From Gracilaria domingensis (Eukaryota; Rhodophyta; Florideophyceae; Gracilariales; Gracilariaceae), in contig VCMS01000022.1 of the NCBI GenBank assembly GCA_022539475.1, positions 914,237 to 978,236 of the forward strand: a stretch of 64,000 bases of DNA, in the 5' to 3' direction. The position numbers and the translations under genes were made by a program. The notes beneath the pieces are model-generated. The model was given only the letters and a program-made list of their open reading frames with translations, had not been told where the DNA came from and searched no databases. How positions within the stretch are numbered: the stretch's first letter is position 1; each line of letters starts with the position of its first letter. Of the stretch, positions 36,846-49,438 are shown in pieces.

Positions 36846-37258
36846 GTCTTTCGACATAATTGCCTGAAAGACGTACAAATAGCAGCATTCTCAATCTCCA
36901 GTTCAAAATGTTTCTTCCTTTGAATTGCAACGGTAAATTTGTAACCATCCTGATCTCTTTCGAAGCAACGTAAAACTTTTTCCTGTGAATTACGATTGTC
37001 TGTAGATACTAATAACGGTAACAGAACTTCCACAATATGATGAGCAATGTTATATTTCTGCCCCCATAAGCTGAAAAATGTGTCTTCATTGTGTTGACAA
37101 CGGGTACCTATGTTGATTGCATAGGTGAGAAATGTAATTGTCTGTTCTAAAGGGTGCTTTAAAATACTTAATGCTGCTTTGTTTGCGTCCTGATATGCTT
37201 TTTCGTGTAGATTCCTCTCTTCTAAATGTCTGGCAAAATCTACACACATCGCTGTCAA
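36800..37258 (-). CDS. Hypothetical protein
   Basis: Unbroken ORF of 152 codons from an ATG at 37258. Composition is ordinary for a soluble helical protein, with a Lys/Arg-rich C-terminus that runs into the palindromic repeat at 36845-36800, so the last ~15 residues may not be original. A further minus-strand ORF at 37366-37593 (75 aa) in another frame lies just upstream and could be an exon or an unrelated fragment. No family recognised. It may be a fragment of a larger transposon protein. Confidence 0.35.
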   Translation of the reverse strand: MTAMCVDFARHLEERNLHEKAYQDANKAALSILKHPLEQTITFLTYAINIGTRCQHNEDTFFSLWGQKYNIAHHIVEVLLPLLVSTDNRNSQEKVLRCFERDQDGYKFTVAIQRKKHFELEIENAAICTSFRQLCRKTTSKKSWGSTFGPRS

Positions 37259-38019
37259 CTTTACCGCTGGCTATGTTACGAGAGGAGATTTCATGGCCAA
37301 AGGTGAGACAATGCGCTGATCGGAATATGCTTGGACGCCATTGTTTAGTTATTAGTAATAACTTATTACGGGTTTAATCGTGATGATGGGATTATTGGAG
37401 CGTTATAATCTGCGCAATGTTGTTCGGCAATGTCTTGAGAATTGCTAATTGGAATGATTGGGATTCCGTTCGACGTTTTCTTTGGTTGAGCAGTTGTGGC
37501 ACAGTCATTGAATTTTTTTCGGGTGCGCAAGAGTCTACGTTTGAATGTACTGTAGGGATTGAACCGGACTAATAATAACCATAGAAAACTCACGAAGCTC
37601 CTTCATGTAATTAGTTTTAGCCTAGAACATAACCAAGATAGCCTCAAACACAGACAGCTTGGAGAACCGAAAACATTCTCTATACACAATAAATGATTTC
37701 ATGTAATGCTCAACGGCGTTTCTCTCAAACGTAAGCAAATAAAATCCAATTGGCCAATAAATGGCTGCAATCAAAGTTGTGAACTGTAGTTGTGGAGAAC
37801 GGTGGAAAACAAAAGAAACAAAATCTAATTCAAATAAATTCAAACAAATTCTACTTCGAAAAAAACGGATTGCTTCAAAAATGAAAATGAAGTAGATTAT
37901 ACTCTCCCTTCACTTAGATCTCCGGCTGACACCATATCCGTTCAAATTTCCACAACCGGATTTTCTCGGATTTGGTATAAATGTACCAAGCAAAAAGCCG
38001 CAGATTGTCATTGGACTCC

Positions 38020-38122
38020 CCGATGCCGCGTGACCTAATGGTCGGGTGGGGTAAGGGAGACCGAGGGTTGGACGGGCGCTCTGGCCATTCGTCAGGGTTC
38101 AAGGCCGCTTTTGCACCTTTTT
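38020..38122 (+). ncRNA. tRNA-like pol III promoter / SINE head (candidate)
   Basis: An A-box-like TGACCTAATGGTCGGG (38031-38046) resembles the tRNA-Arg type D-arm, and a B-box-like GGTTCAAGGCC (38096-38106) follows at ~55 bases. A T-run stop (CCTTTTTAC, 38117) comes 15 bases later. The cloverleaf does not close cleanly (acceptor arms do not pair), so this looks like a tRNA-derived SINE or tRNA pseudogene and not a functional tRNA. Confidence 0.3.
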
Positions 38123-40504
38123 ACAGTTTTTAATAATTTCATATAAATCACCCGAATATATTAAAATTAACTCCTGATTACGTCAGCGGACTCTCATGGA
38201 TTTGCGCACATAACCGCAGCGACAATTCTTCAAACCGCATAGACGCCAAACGCGTCAACGTCAAGACGCATGCCGTGTGGCTGCATGCGAAGGGTGTAGT
38301 ATAAAGTACGGTTGCTGTGTCGCGCGCTTTCCGCTTCACATCACGCAAAGCAGAAGCCGTTGCGCAGGACGTGTGTTTACTAAGGATGCCGCCGTCAATG
38401 TATTGGTTTCAGGACAGAATTTGATCTCTCACGGTGTTCCTGGTCCATTGCTCAAGCCCCCACTTCGTTATAGGCTACACCTACAGGCTCGAGTTGCGCA
38501 AACTGGCATATGCTGTGCTATACGCCACATGGCTTCTGCGGCAGATAGTTCTCCCACACAGGAACTCTGCTACCAGAACTTGACCTCGCCCAGCAATTGC
38601 CGCCGATGGTGTGGCTACGAGTCGCTGCTCCCTATCTCTTGCGACAGAGCAGCAGACAGATGAGCCCAATCGATCAAGTCTTCATACACGGTTTTCTTTG
38701 TAAGCGACGCTCCAGCAGACGACAGGGATCATGAAACGAGTCTGCGAAAAAAACAGCAGCATACCTACCTCAACGGATATCTTGCCGCGCTCTGATTCAA
38801 GAACGAAATATCATGCTTTGAGCCCGCTTGAGCAACAAAGCAATTCAACGCAATTGCAGGACAGAGCAGAACGTTCTCAAATAGCCCAACAATATCGAGC
38901 CATGTTTAGAATGTAGTTTTTTGGTAAAAGCACCTCAGAGAGTTTAGCTTTAAGTGACTTTATTCGATCCTACAGTGCATATCTCGAACAAAAGCTCTTT
39001 CTGAAAGCCGCTATTAACGTCCCCCCTAAGAACTCCAGAGAGAATAATCAGACCCTGGACAACCTCCTATCAAAGCGGTGTTGGCGGCGCTTCTGACTCT
39101 TATGGATAGGTTTGAAGACCTCACGTCGGTTCGATTGGAGGGCCAAGCTGCGACTTGTCACTCCTTATTACAACCATTCGGTGCTATTTGTTCTTCAATC
39201 TCGAGGTGAAGGAAGCTATTGTGCTTCACATCTACAAATGCGAAACTGTTATTTGATCTAAAACAGTCTCTGTCATGAAGATGTCGAGCTCCCGAGGTGA
39301 GTTCCATATCATTTGAGTTAACAGAATCCATGCAGGACTAAATTAGGATGAATTCAGATAACCTCAGTTTTCGGATGAGGAGTAGTTTGAACCAGAACCG
39401 GAGACCCGTTCCAGAAGGTCACTCCTAGCCTGAACCAGAATACTATTCTGAAGAAGAGCCAGACATTATTCTACAACCGCTCTGTCATCTTCGTCGGAGA
39501 AAGATGATGACATTGATGTCTTACCTTCTGGTCCTGAACCACCACCAACCGTTTGATTCGTTGCAAAATCTATTGGCGATTGATTCTGGAGTCGGACGCG
39601 CGGCAGGTCAATATAACCAGCGACAGGTTGCGCCACAAAATATTGCTCTGGAAATCTATGGCGCCTGAGGTCCTATGCCATGTATGTTGCATCCGGGTGC
39701 ATTGGTGAACATCGTTGACGGCCGTGTTGCTAACGTTAAAGGAATCATGGCTAAATCTGGATGGAAAAATCAGCAAAGAAGTGCTTTCGCAGCCGATGGT
39801 TCGAACATGCAGTTGGCATTATATGGAGCGCAGACAACTCCACAACAGCAGCAAATGTATGACACAATGTCTTCGCAACATCAACACCAAATTGCTACGT
39901 ATCAGACGAGGGCGGCACAAAACCAGCAGCTGGTAATGTAGCAAATGCAACATGCGGGTATGAAGATGATCTTGCTTTCGGCCCCCGCCCCCTATTTGAT
40001 CCATTAAAGAAGACGGGAATTAGAATATAGAGCTAAAAAAGTTACAGGTAGTGAGTACATATAAAGAGAGCTACAAAAAACTCTCTTCTCCGTAGGTTCT
40101 AAGCAACTCTGGCTCATCTTTTCAGCTAATCTCGCGTATTGACTAAAGAAGCAGCTACTCAGGGTTTCCTGAAGATCAATGATTTGCGCAAATATTCTAT
40201 TACAGGGTAATAGTGGATTTGAACAGTCATTTGACCAACAGCTCTAGCATGTGAGATTCAGGAACGAGGATAATGAGAGCTCTCTTCTTCACCATCATCT
40301 TTTACATGCATAGAATCTAATACCTCCACGATAAGCACACTTCCCTTTCTGCCTGGCTCTCAACTTCGACCGCGTAGTCCTCAGCGCCGCTTGCTTCATT
40401 ATCATTATATGACTCATTCGCCAACATCCTTCTGTTTCGTCAGTTGTCAACTGACCTATACTAATACACAGAATATCGCTGCTAGCAACACGACGCAAAT
40501 AGCT
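38123..40504. other. Region without recognised genes
   Basis: Only short ORFs are present. 38277-38663 (plus, 128 aa) and 39675-39941 (plus, 88 aa, Gln-rich with QQQQM and HQHQ runs) are intact but unrecognised. The second may be the end of a decayed protein, since a Glu/Pro/Ser-rich frame-broken stretch precedes it (39370-39550). No structural repeats stood out. Confidence 0.35.
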
Positions 40505-42625
40505 TTACTGCTCAATTGTACGAAGGAATAAAAAATCTTTAACAAGACTGCTCTTCACCCTAGAGCGATCAGCTGTAATAATCCTATTCACTGCGCTAAA
40601 ATTACGCTCACTACTAGAAGAAGACACCGGTGTGGCGTAAATACGCAGAACAACTTTCATTAAATCTGGATACACTCCTTCTTGACTAATCCAAAAAATT
40701 GACAAGATTATCACCATGATCAGACTCCTTCTTGACCGCTCTCATCTTGTGCAACGCGGGCGCTGAAAATTTTCGACCCATGTATTTGTCGAAGGCATCT
40801 TCATCACCAACACCACTCTCCGCAATTTCAAACATTTCAGATAAACAGAACTTGTCTTTTCCCAAATCATTTCTCGCTATTGCTTCGTTAACAACGCAAA
40901 CCTCTGCACTTTTGTGTTTGTTCTCATAATTTTTCAGCAAGCGATGAATCAAAATACTTCCTTTTCCCTTATACAGATTGCGCTTAGAACAATCTTTGAC
41001 AAATCCAAGAGACCTCATCCGTGGATGCAATAAACGTCCTGCTATCCACATACTGTGAACTTCAATGCTCGACAAAAAATGAAGAACTCTACTTGCAAAC
41101 TGTTGCGACAAAACATGTGGAACCTGATACACGCGTCCCTTCGCCATACCTCCGGCGATTTGCTTCAATTGGATTTCTAACTTTTCAAGCATTGGCAATA
41201 TCAAGTACATGGTGGGGGATTTTTGCGCTTCTAACTGCCTCTCAACGTGACAAACAGGGCGGAAACATTCCACAATTGCATCAAGAGCAGGATAGTTAAC
41301 GTCACCCTTACTGTTCGTTTCCGTTAATAGAGAATCGAAAGCCACCTTTGCCGGCTCCAAATCCTTTGCGGATATGATAGACACGACATGCTTGCTGGAA
41401 AATAGAAATCTTTGAACAACGTTGAACGTGGTTCCAAATCTTGCCTCGATCTCTTGTGTTAAAGCAGACCCGCTTGGTAGCAACAGATTCCAATTACCTT
41501 GTCTAAAACTGCGAACAATAGTTTTCACACTCTCAAGGTTCGTGGCAATGATTGTCTTCTTCGTTATCTGCTCTTCCATTGCATGCCTCATCGCTCTATT
41601 TAACTTATGTGAAATGCATCCCATTCTTTTTCACTAAATGGAACTCTTTGACTTGAAGAGGATGCTCCAACAATACAAGGCATGGTCGAGGCACAATCTG
41701 TTACGAACGTAAAGTTCCGCATTAAGTCGTCCAGTTCGACACCTACTCTGGTCAGTAGTGCATGATCGAATGCAGATCGTAGTGCCACGGATGATTCTGC
41801 TCCCTTGTGCTCAATCAAGAAAATATTTCTTCACATGAGTTGAAACTCTCTTGCCTTTGTGATGAGGTGCGCAGATCCAAGTTTGTAGTAATGCACTGTG
41901 CAGTCGTAGTATTTGTTTCCATTGACATCGTTTTTGAGCCCATCACTGGTGACACTACCTCCAAGAGCCAAAACATTTTCGGACTCACTCACCCGATAAT
42001 TCTTCCTATACTCCTTTGCAATTCGCTGAATGCCTTCTTTAACGGCATTTTTCGAGGGTAACATATCTTGAATGTCGATTCGGGCGGTGATTGGAACAAA
42101 TCTGCATGCATCAACAACAGATTCGACAAATTTTGTCATTCCAGAGTTCTGAGACGCAAAAGAAAGTGGCAGCATGTCTTTTGCAACCGCAAAGGCCGCG
42201 GCGTTAATAATCGCTTTCTTTTGCCTTTCTGTAATCTTCACAACAGCTTCTGGAGCTGTTAATTTAGAGTTCTTATGAAGCTTGGTATGGTTTTTGAGAA
42301 CACTGGTTCCCTGCTCCGGATCTAACTTCTTCACGGAAGAGTGTAACGGACACTGACCAGTTAAAAGGTAGGAGCAAAATATCCAGCAAGCATACTTTTG
42401 AGTGTTGATCTGACAGAGCACTGCGTAGTTGTTGTAGTATTCAGAGCGCATTTTGCGAACGGAACTCATTTTCCGGCAGTTAACAAGCTCATAGTTTTTA
42501 GTCTCGTTAGCTAAAAGCTTTCGGACCACTTCTTTGGCAGCCTCTTTTGTTTTAGTTTGTATCAAAGAGCGGCGCGGAGGCGAACTGGATTGTGCCTGGA
42601 GTTTGCCGATTCTTGTTGAATCCAT
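40505..42625 (-). pseudogene. hAT-family transposase, one TGA and at least two frameshifts
   Basis: Reading leftwards from ATG 42625, the N-terminus is basic with a poor BED-like region. A first catalytic Asp lies in SVTSDGLKND, as in the hAT T-S-D-G-W block. TGA at 41831-41833 breaks the frame but the same frame continues with the second Asp in FTFVTDCAST. A minus-one shift at about 41610 leads to GCISHKLNRAM, the hAT C-x-x-H-x-L-N motif, and a long helical region to 40686. A last shift gives YPDLMKVVLRIYATPVSSSSSERNFS at 40660-40560, the C-terminal hAT dimerisation region. Length of about 690 codons is normal. No TIRs or 8-bp duplication were found, so ends are unknown. Confidence 0.75.
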
Positions 42626-42916
42626 TTGTTTGCAACCGAAAATTGTGGATATGCTTTCGGACTAACGGACAAAAGCATTTGGCACTTGAATCGTTCTGTA
42701 AAATGGAGCAGGGAATGCTGAAGGAAAACGTATGGTCACGGGTGTTGGATAGTCAACGGACACAGATCTAAACTGGAATATGAGTGTAGTCAAACGTTTT
42801 TGAGTGGTCGGTTTCGGATGGTGAAAATCCGTTCACAGCTTGGATCTGGGGTAAGTTTTGACACGGATCTATCTATGACGTCAGAAGACAGATCTTTTTT
42901 TTGTTGCAGGGAGGCA

Positions 42917-44330
42917 GGCGCCGGAGAGTGTACAGCATGTGTGAGAAGTGCCATAACACCCTCAAATCTTGATGTTGTACAGGGGGGCTCCTCGCCAATT
43001 AATTACGTAACAAAAGACCCAATCAAATTTTCCCCAGTCACAGCTCCTCGTCCACCCAACAGCTCATTGGCTCCAGCTACTCGTCGCAGTGCTGACGCGA
43101 TGCGATGAGATCACTTACCGTGATCTCTTCGCATCGCGCCAGCGATGCGATCAAGAGCGTTCACCTGATCTTTCAACTGAGAGTTGTCGCTCCGCGAAAG
43201 CAACACACTTGGAACTCTTATGCTGCTTACCGTAGCATATGGCGCGCTTTCTTGAACTTCTTTTTGCCTCTGATTTGAACCTTTACTGTCTCGCGCTCTC
43301 GTGTCGTTCACTGCGCATTCCTCTTGCGTTGTTTAGCGAGTGCCTTCCCTCCCAACTCATTTTCTCTGCAACTCCTTTCCGAGACCCTACAACTCACTCT
43401 GTGAAGCAGCCAAAATTGCTTGTTTACCATCGCTTTGCTCGCTCTTCTACCTTTCCCGGCAGCTTGCTTCCGGTTTTTCTGCGATGGGTTTTACATATAC
43501 TTCCTCATTTGCTCGTCTTGCTCTCCCTTGGCTCTCATCACATGACTACGCCGCACTATCCTCTCGTTCGTTGCCTCGCTCGCTTAATTTTTCTCTGCTT
43601 CTGCTTTTGATTTCGTTGTCTTAATCTCGCGGCCCCCTACCTACGTTTCGCGCTTTGTGTGGTTCCGTCGCTCGTTTCATCTTTCTTGCGTCGCCCGCTA
43701 TTTGGCTCACTTGGCAGGGCTGTGCCCCCAGATCGTCTCGTTCGCTCCTTCACTCGCTTTCTCTAGCTCCGACTCTGGTTCTCTTTTCTTGTCTTGTTCG
43801 CTTGTCTCGTTCGCTACTTGGATCGCTCCGTGTGGCTTCGCCGCTAACTTCGCGCTTGCTGTCTCGCTCGCTTTTTCAGTGGCCTAGTGTGGCTTTTCCT
43901 CTGCCTCGTGTCGCTTGCTTTCTGACTTGATTCTGGTGGATCCGTTGCTCGCTTCGCGTCTGCTTTCTCACGTAGGTGTCGCGTTTGCTTGGTCGCTCGC
44001 TTTGCGTTGCTTCTCCAGTCGCTTCGCGTTTTGCGCCTCCCTCTTTCGTCAGTCTCGCGCCGCGGGTGGCTGTGCGGCGCTCTGCCAGTCACTCTGCGTT
44101 GGTCGTCTCGTTCTCTTGTTTTTCTCGCGTCGTGGGTGGCTGTGCGTCGCTGCGCCGCCCACTTCGCGTGTGGCCTGTCTCGCGATCATCTCGCTCGCTC
44201 CAATGCTCGCTTCGCTTTTTGTTGCCGCTCGCTTCGCGTGTGTTGTCTCGCTCAATCCTTCACTCGCCTCTCGTGGCTCCGCCACTCGCTCTTTGTTGAA
44301 ACATTTGGCTCTGCTTCTGGAGTAGCGTGG
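42917..44330 (+). repeat. MULE-2 left arm (GCTC/CGCTT-rich)
   Basis: Starts around GGCGCCGGAGAGTGTACAGCAT and runs for ~250 bases of unique-looking sequence, then ~1.1 kb of TCGCTCGCTT / CTTCGCGT short repeats. It is the reverse complement type of the arms at 16064-17239 and 62935-64000. The proteins predicted across it on both strands are low-complexity and are not genes. Confidence 0.6.
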
Positions 44331-44447
44331 TGTCGAGGGTCGATACACGGCTATTGGCTGCGCTCCTCTTGGCGTGTTTCCATGATTTCCAAGCCGTTCT
44401 CAGCTTGTCTGATGTACAAGAAGGCGCCGCCGAAAATAAGCAAAAAT

Positions 44448-46773
44448 TGCATAAGCGGAGTGGTTCACAGGCCACCAGAGGACGACTTTGACCACGAGAT
44501 CCTTGCCTACTTTGATCCAAATAACGAAGACTACGATGACGATATTAATCTCTACACCAATTCTGAGGAGCACGCTAAAGCAAAAGCGCGACAGGAGAGA
44601 ATTGAGAACAGCTAGGGTCCCGAATGATAGGATCATCACCGAGATCAACTCATTTATGCTTCGGATGATGAGGAACACTTCTCTTAAGGTTGATCGTTCT
44701 ACTGTATATGGTCGAATGTCTTTGCGTGCATTATGGAGACATCTCATATTCGTTCTAACAAACGAAAGTGACGAAACGGGAACCTTGCTACATTCATTTG
44801 TCACTTCTTGCAATGAAGGAAAATTGTTTTTCAACACCATTCTCCCTGCAGAGATTAATGAGCTGGAGCCCGGGAGTGAGGTCGTACTTGGCGCAGCAGA
44901 GACTGGAGAAAATATTGGACATGTGGCGGACTTTTTCGAAAAGGAGGGGTCCTCTATATTTTGTGTTGATTGTAAGGAAGAGTTCAAAATGCGGCTAACG
45001 GAGAAGAAGTACCTCGCTCCCGGTCCGATATCGTCCATTGCGATCCCGATGAATGTGAATGGGAATCATTGGGGAATGTTTGTCGCAAAACAGGTTGACG
45101 GGGATAAATGGATACTGTACTGGGGAGACAGTTTAAGGAAAAGAGTGTCGTATACAAGGATGAGGTTCATGGTTGCCGTCATCGAGCATGTCTTGGAGAA
45201 ACAATTGGAATGGGAGATATCATCCCGCAACTACATGTTACACATTTTAGGATATGAGCGACAGCGAGATTGGCACAGCTGTGGTGCTTATGTTGTGTGT
45301 GCGATGTCTCATCTAAGTCGGACGCGTAGTCGGCTCCCTTTGGACACCTTTGTGAAATACTCCCGTAATCTTGCGGAACGATACCGATGGGCAGAAGCAG
45401 AGTGTCGACTGCGGGTAATACTAAGAGCACGGTCAATGGGCTGGACGATAACTGATGAGTTCGTGATTAATGGAATGGATCAGGACGCAAGGGAAGAGAG
45501 GTACGCCAAACGTCACCAGCGTGTTGTTCATGAGACTATGAGGTACTCGGAGAACAAAGTAGTTCACGCTAAGTTCTTGGAAGGTGGAGCTGTGATATCG
45601 AAGACAGAGAAATACTTCGAGGTGCTCTTCCATCATCGTGAGGATCCTAGTTTAAAGATTACACGAACAATAGGCACCATTCGAGGTACAGGTGGGACTG
45701 GATTCTCAAAAAAACGAGGTGGGAGTACGGCGCGGAGTGATGAGGAGCAGGAATGAAGTAGGAGTGCGGCGCGGAGTGCTGAGGAGCCACCACGAGGTAA
45801 GAGTAAGGAGCGAAGTGATGAGGAGCTGGGCCCGTCCACAGGTGAACGCCGTGAGGAACGTGGGAAGGGGTCCAAGAAGGAGGTCAGGAAGGACCTCAAT
45901 GACGATATCGAGCAACGCGGGAAATGGTCTACGAGAGAGGTGACGAAGGACCTAACGGCAGGTACAGAGGAGCGCGTGGAGGACTCAAGGAGGGAGGTCA
46001 CGAAGGACCTCGGTGTGGACATGGTTGGGGATGAAACAGAGGAGAAAATAGTGCGAGAAGGGACTACAACTGAACCACTAGTGAGTTCTGAGACGATTTT
46101 CCAGGACGTTCCAGGATACGTTTACGAGCTCATGAAGGAGGGCTATAGCTACGGAGTGCATTTGCGAAGGCATATCGTACGTGTGCGGCAGTACAGATTT
46201 ACGACAAGGGTAAGGTGTATGAGGCACAAAAAATTCCCCAAAGGTACTGGATGCAAAGCTGGTATCGTTGCCAAACTGTGTACTGACATGCGAGGCTGGG
46301 TAGTGACGGGCGAGAAGTCTCACAATCACAAAAGGTATTCTATGTCGAAGAAAGCTATTGGTATGCGAGTATCGGCAATTCGCAATTCAATTAAGAACTG
46401 TTGCCCGAAGACTCTCCATATCACTTACTTCCAATACACACCGAAAAACGCTCACAGAGCGGAGCATTTAGAAGTACAGAAGAGTGGTCTGCAAGAAATA
46501 CTTCAATCGCAAACTGCGAAGACGAAGGAAGTCACGATTATCATTGACAGTGATGAGGACTTTATGAGTTTCACTCCTCGTCCCCCTGATCTTCTGCTCA
46601 CTCCCCATCGGACTGCTCCTCGTATTCTAGACCTGGATAGTTCAGGGAGGACGGACGAGAGAAAGGAAGTACAGGATGTAACGGAGGTGGATGAGGAGAC
46701 CTTCGATGAAGGAAGGGCAAGTGAGGATACCGGTGATTGCTTCCTGGGAGATGTAGTTCAGAGCGTAAGTTAG
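44448..46773 (+). pseudogene. MULE-2 ORF1: Ulp1-like protease plus FAR1-like zinc segment
   Basis: N-terminal HRPPEDDFDHEI (44460-44500, related to YPPEDTLDHDI in MULE-1) lies in a different frame from the rest, so a frameshift sits near 44600. From there one frame runs to TAG 46771, cut once by TGA at 45754-45756. The Ulp1 core is intact here: His in NGNHWGMF (45067), Asp in YWGDSL (45127), Cys in WHSCGA (45280), making this the better catalytic copy. After a long Glu/Arg/Asp linker of repeated ERRxEVxKDL-type units comes RCMRHKKFPKGTGC...W...HNH, the same FAR1-like finger as in MULE-1. The C-terminal tail is acidic. Confidence 0.78.
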
Positions 46774-46837
46774 CTTCGTTTACTGTCCACTACACTAATG
46801 GAACATAATTAGATTCTGACAACTGTGGCTCCTCACT

Positions 46838-48043
46838 ATGTCTATGTTTGAACAGGGGAATTGTACGAAGAAAGATGCGAGATGCAAGACGGCTGAGGAG
46901 GACGGTGAAGTGCAGGATTATTGGTCTCAGAGGTCTCTTGATGAGAAAGAGTGCGTTCGGGATGGATTCGCTTCGTACTTGACATCTGTACAGGGAACCA
47001 CGGAAGACGAAACGCTAAAGCACCTTCAATACATCGCGGAGTGCTTCGGTTTTGACTTACATGTTCGAGATTCAGTCTACAAGGACAAGCCCAGAGAGCG
47101 TACTCTAAAACGAGGCTCCCTGGTTTGTGTGCTTCGCAAAAATGAAAGATTCGAATGCGCTTATACGTTTAAGCTGTAGAGAGTGAAGATCATTTCTGAT
47201 GAACATAACGAGAAAGCAGGGGAGTTGGGCTTTTGATATGATCTTTCTAAGGCGCATCATAACCACTCCCCAAACCAAAATCGTTTCCATAAGAAGCTAC
47301 CCCCACAAATAGAGAGGGACGCGTACCACCTTTACGACCGACTTCGCCTTCAGTATACGGATATATTACGGATACTGGAGGATAGATATGGCCTCAAAGT
47401 GGACAAGGAGCTCTTTCGAAAGAGACTAAAATATCTCTCTGATGCTCGCAACCGCAAGGACAAAGAAGCTTTTATACTTTACGACAATCTTTTGTAGTTA
47501 CAAGCAAACAATGCTAGTAAGGCAGTGTACTGCATGACCAACGAGAACAAAAATCTTCACTACGTAGCGTGGAGTTTTGAAAAGTGGATACTCGACTATC
47601 AGCAGTATGGTTTAGTTCCGGGAGTTTCGGTAGATCGCAAGACCGTGGCGAATCGCTTCGTAATACCGCTCTTTACGATAAACGGCCGAGACAACTATGG
47701 ACACGTCACTACATTCTTTATGGTGTTCTTACTGGACGAGACAACCGAAAGCTTTACCTGGATCCTCACCAAATTCAAAGAATGCGTGAAAGTATCTCCC
47801 TTGTGTGTTGTTCTCGATCAAAGCCAGGCTTATCTCGCCGCACTCCGCACAGTATTGCTCACGTCGTACCTCACATTTGACGACTGGCACCTTAACCAGA
47901 ACCAGGGCACAAATGTTTCACGGTGGTGTGCTAAGATTAATCGCAGTAATTGGAACGATCAAATGCAGACCGAACTGTATGGATTGATAGAAAGTTCTTT
48001 AATTGAGATCTTCACAAGAACGTCTGTCTCTTGCAGATGCTAG
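46838..48043 (+). pseudogene. MULE-2 ORF2: MULE transposase, truncated, three nonsense codons
   Basis: Starts at ATG 46838, 64 bases after ORF1, in a different frame. The frame is cut by TAG 47177-47179, TGA 47234-47236 and TAG 47496-47498. Seen are the DEKECVRDGFASYL domain (also in MULE-1), then RNRKDKEAFILYDNL, VANRFVIPLFTINGRDNYGH, and TFDDWHLNQNQ. Both key Asp codons are present (47633 and 47816), unlike MULE-1. The protein stops matching at 48043 before the SWIM finger, so about half is missing. Confidence 0.78.
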
Positions 48044-48990
48044 TTTTTGGCGAGGGTCGTGCAAAAATTGGCAAGGGTCGTCCAGTAAATTTTTTGAAAA
48101 AATATCGAGATCAATTATTTCAAAATTTGGAGATAAATGCTTGGGTCGTCCAGAATCGCTGTGCAGTAAATACTGGTGGGTTTTCCACTCATGCTAGCTC
48201 TTTAGTCGAGGGCTACCTGAACGGTATTTCGCGAAGTCTAGGTTCAGTTTCCATTAAGGTGCACATTAAACGATACCTTCTGCGGAATGATACCCTGCAA
48301 CGCATGGAATACTGGTGCTAGTACAGATGATGCCCATTATGAAATCATACCGTTTTACTCGTATCTATTCTTCTATCGACCGCTTTTCCTAACCATTACT
48401 TCGCTATATTACATGTACCATTTCCCCATGATGGAGCCAGTGTAGGCGCAATCTGCGGCAGATGCCGCAGACTGCACCTCCACCATAGTGCGGTATCGGT
48501 AGAACAAATACGCACTCCGAGAGCATAAGGCGCGTAGCTCCTCATCCTCTCGTTTCCTCATGTAGGGAACCATGCCCAGATGCATGGTTCCCTACTTGAG
48601 GAACCTGCACCTGCAACTCGTGAGCTACGTACGCATCAAAAGTCATTTACCTGTATACGAAAGCAGAAAGTATCCATAAGTTAGTCAATGCTCCGTTGGA
48701 TACATTTGAAATGCGATGGAACGTACCATTGATAGAGCAAAACAGAAACGTTGCGCTAGAAAAGTCGAGGGACCTAGTAACTCGCAAAAGTAACCCAAGG
48801 CCTTTTTCCTGCCGTTTACATGTCGCAGAGCGCGAAGAGACGTGGTGAGGATTGGTTAGTCTAGAACAAAGATACGTAGAAGGATATGGAAGCACGTACG
48901 AAAAGACTGCACGGAATACATCCGTGAGATACGGATGATGTTCGCTTTATGGAGGCGTCCATTAGGCGCACATGAAGCGTACCTTATTCT
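48044..48990. other. Post-MULE-2 region with short perfect hairpins
   Basis: No gene seen. It contains CTGCGGCAGATGCCGCAG (48457-48474, 8-bp arms) and GTAGGGAACCATGC-6-GCATGGTTCCCTAC (about 48561-48594, 14-bp perfect arms). Confidence 0.6.
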
Positions 48991-49069
48991 CTTCCCCTCA
49001 CTCTACTTCGTACCGAGTGCGAGGGCGGAGAAAGCTACGACGGAACGCCACTCGTGATCCGTGCCATCC

Positions 49070-49160
49070 ACATCCTCGCGTTCTACTCCGGCGGAGTAGA
49101 ACTCGCGGCGGTAACGGTAGGTCCGACGCCGGAGGCGCGGCGGCGGCGGCGGAGGGAAGA
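49070..49160. repeat. GTTCTACTCCG dyad next to a (CGG)n microsatellite
   Basis: GTTCTACTCCG-G-CGGAGTAGAAC is a perfect 11-bp inverted repeat at about 49080-49102, followed by a GGCGGCGGCGG run at 49136-49155. Confidence 0.6.
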
Positions 49161-49438
49161 GATTTATTTTTCTGTGCGAGATTGGACAGGTGTACAGCGT
49201 ACAACGTTGAGAAACCACAGGTTTATAACCAGTGGTAGATATTACGAGAAGTACACCCTTGTGTTGAGGTTGACGTGTACCTACGTTCCTTTTTGAACGA
49301 AAGCACGTGATTTAAACTCAAAATATATTCTCCGTTCTCAGCATGACGTCGATCTTGACTGTCGCTCGACCTCCTTTTCCCTTCGGACGACCTTCCCTTG
49401 CAGTCTTTGTCGTCGTTTCTCGTTCATTTCTTCTTCCC

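Larger units (their letters stand above)
42917..48043 (+). mobile_element. MULE-2: Mutator-like element, right end missing
   Basis: A GAGC/GCTC-rich left arm (42917-44330) is followed by ORF1 and ORF2 in the same order as MULE-1. The terminal part of the arm matches, inverted, the outer end of the repeat at 16064-17239. ORF2 stops matching after 48043 and no right arm follows, so the element is truncated by about half of ORF2. The arms differ from the MULE-1 TIRs, so this is a distinct subfamily with related proteins. A target duplication cannot be tested. Confidence 0.7.

Noticed and set aside
38022..38106. Functional tRNA-Arg gene
   Set aside because: A- and B-box similarity only; acceptor and anticodon stems do not pair convincingly.
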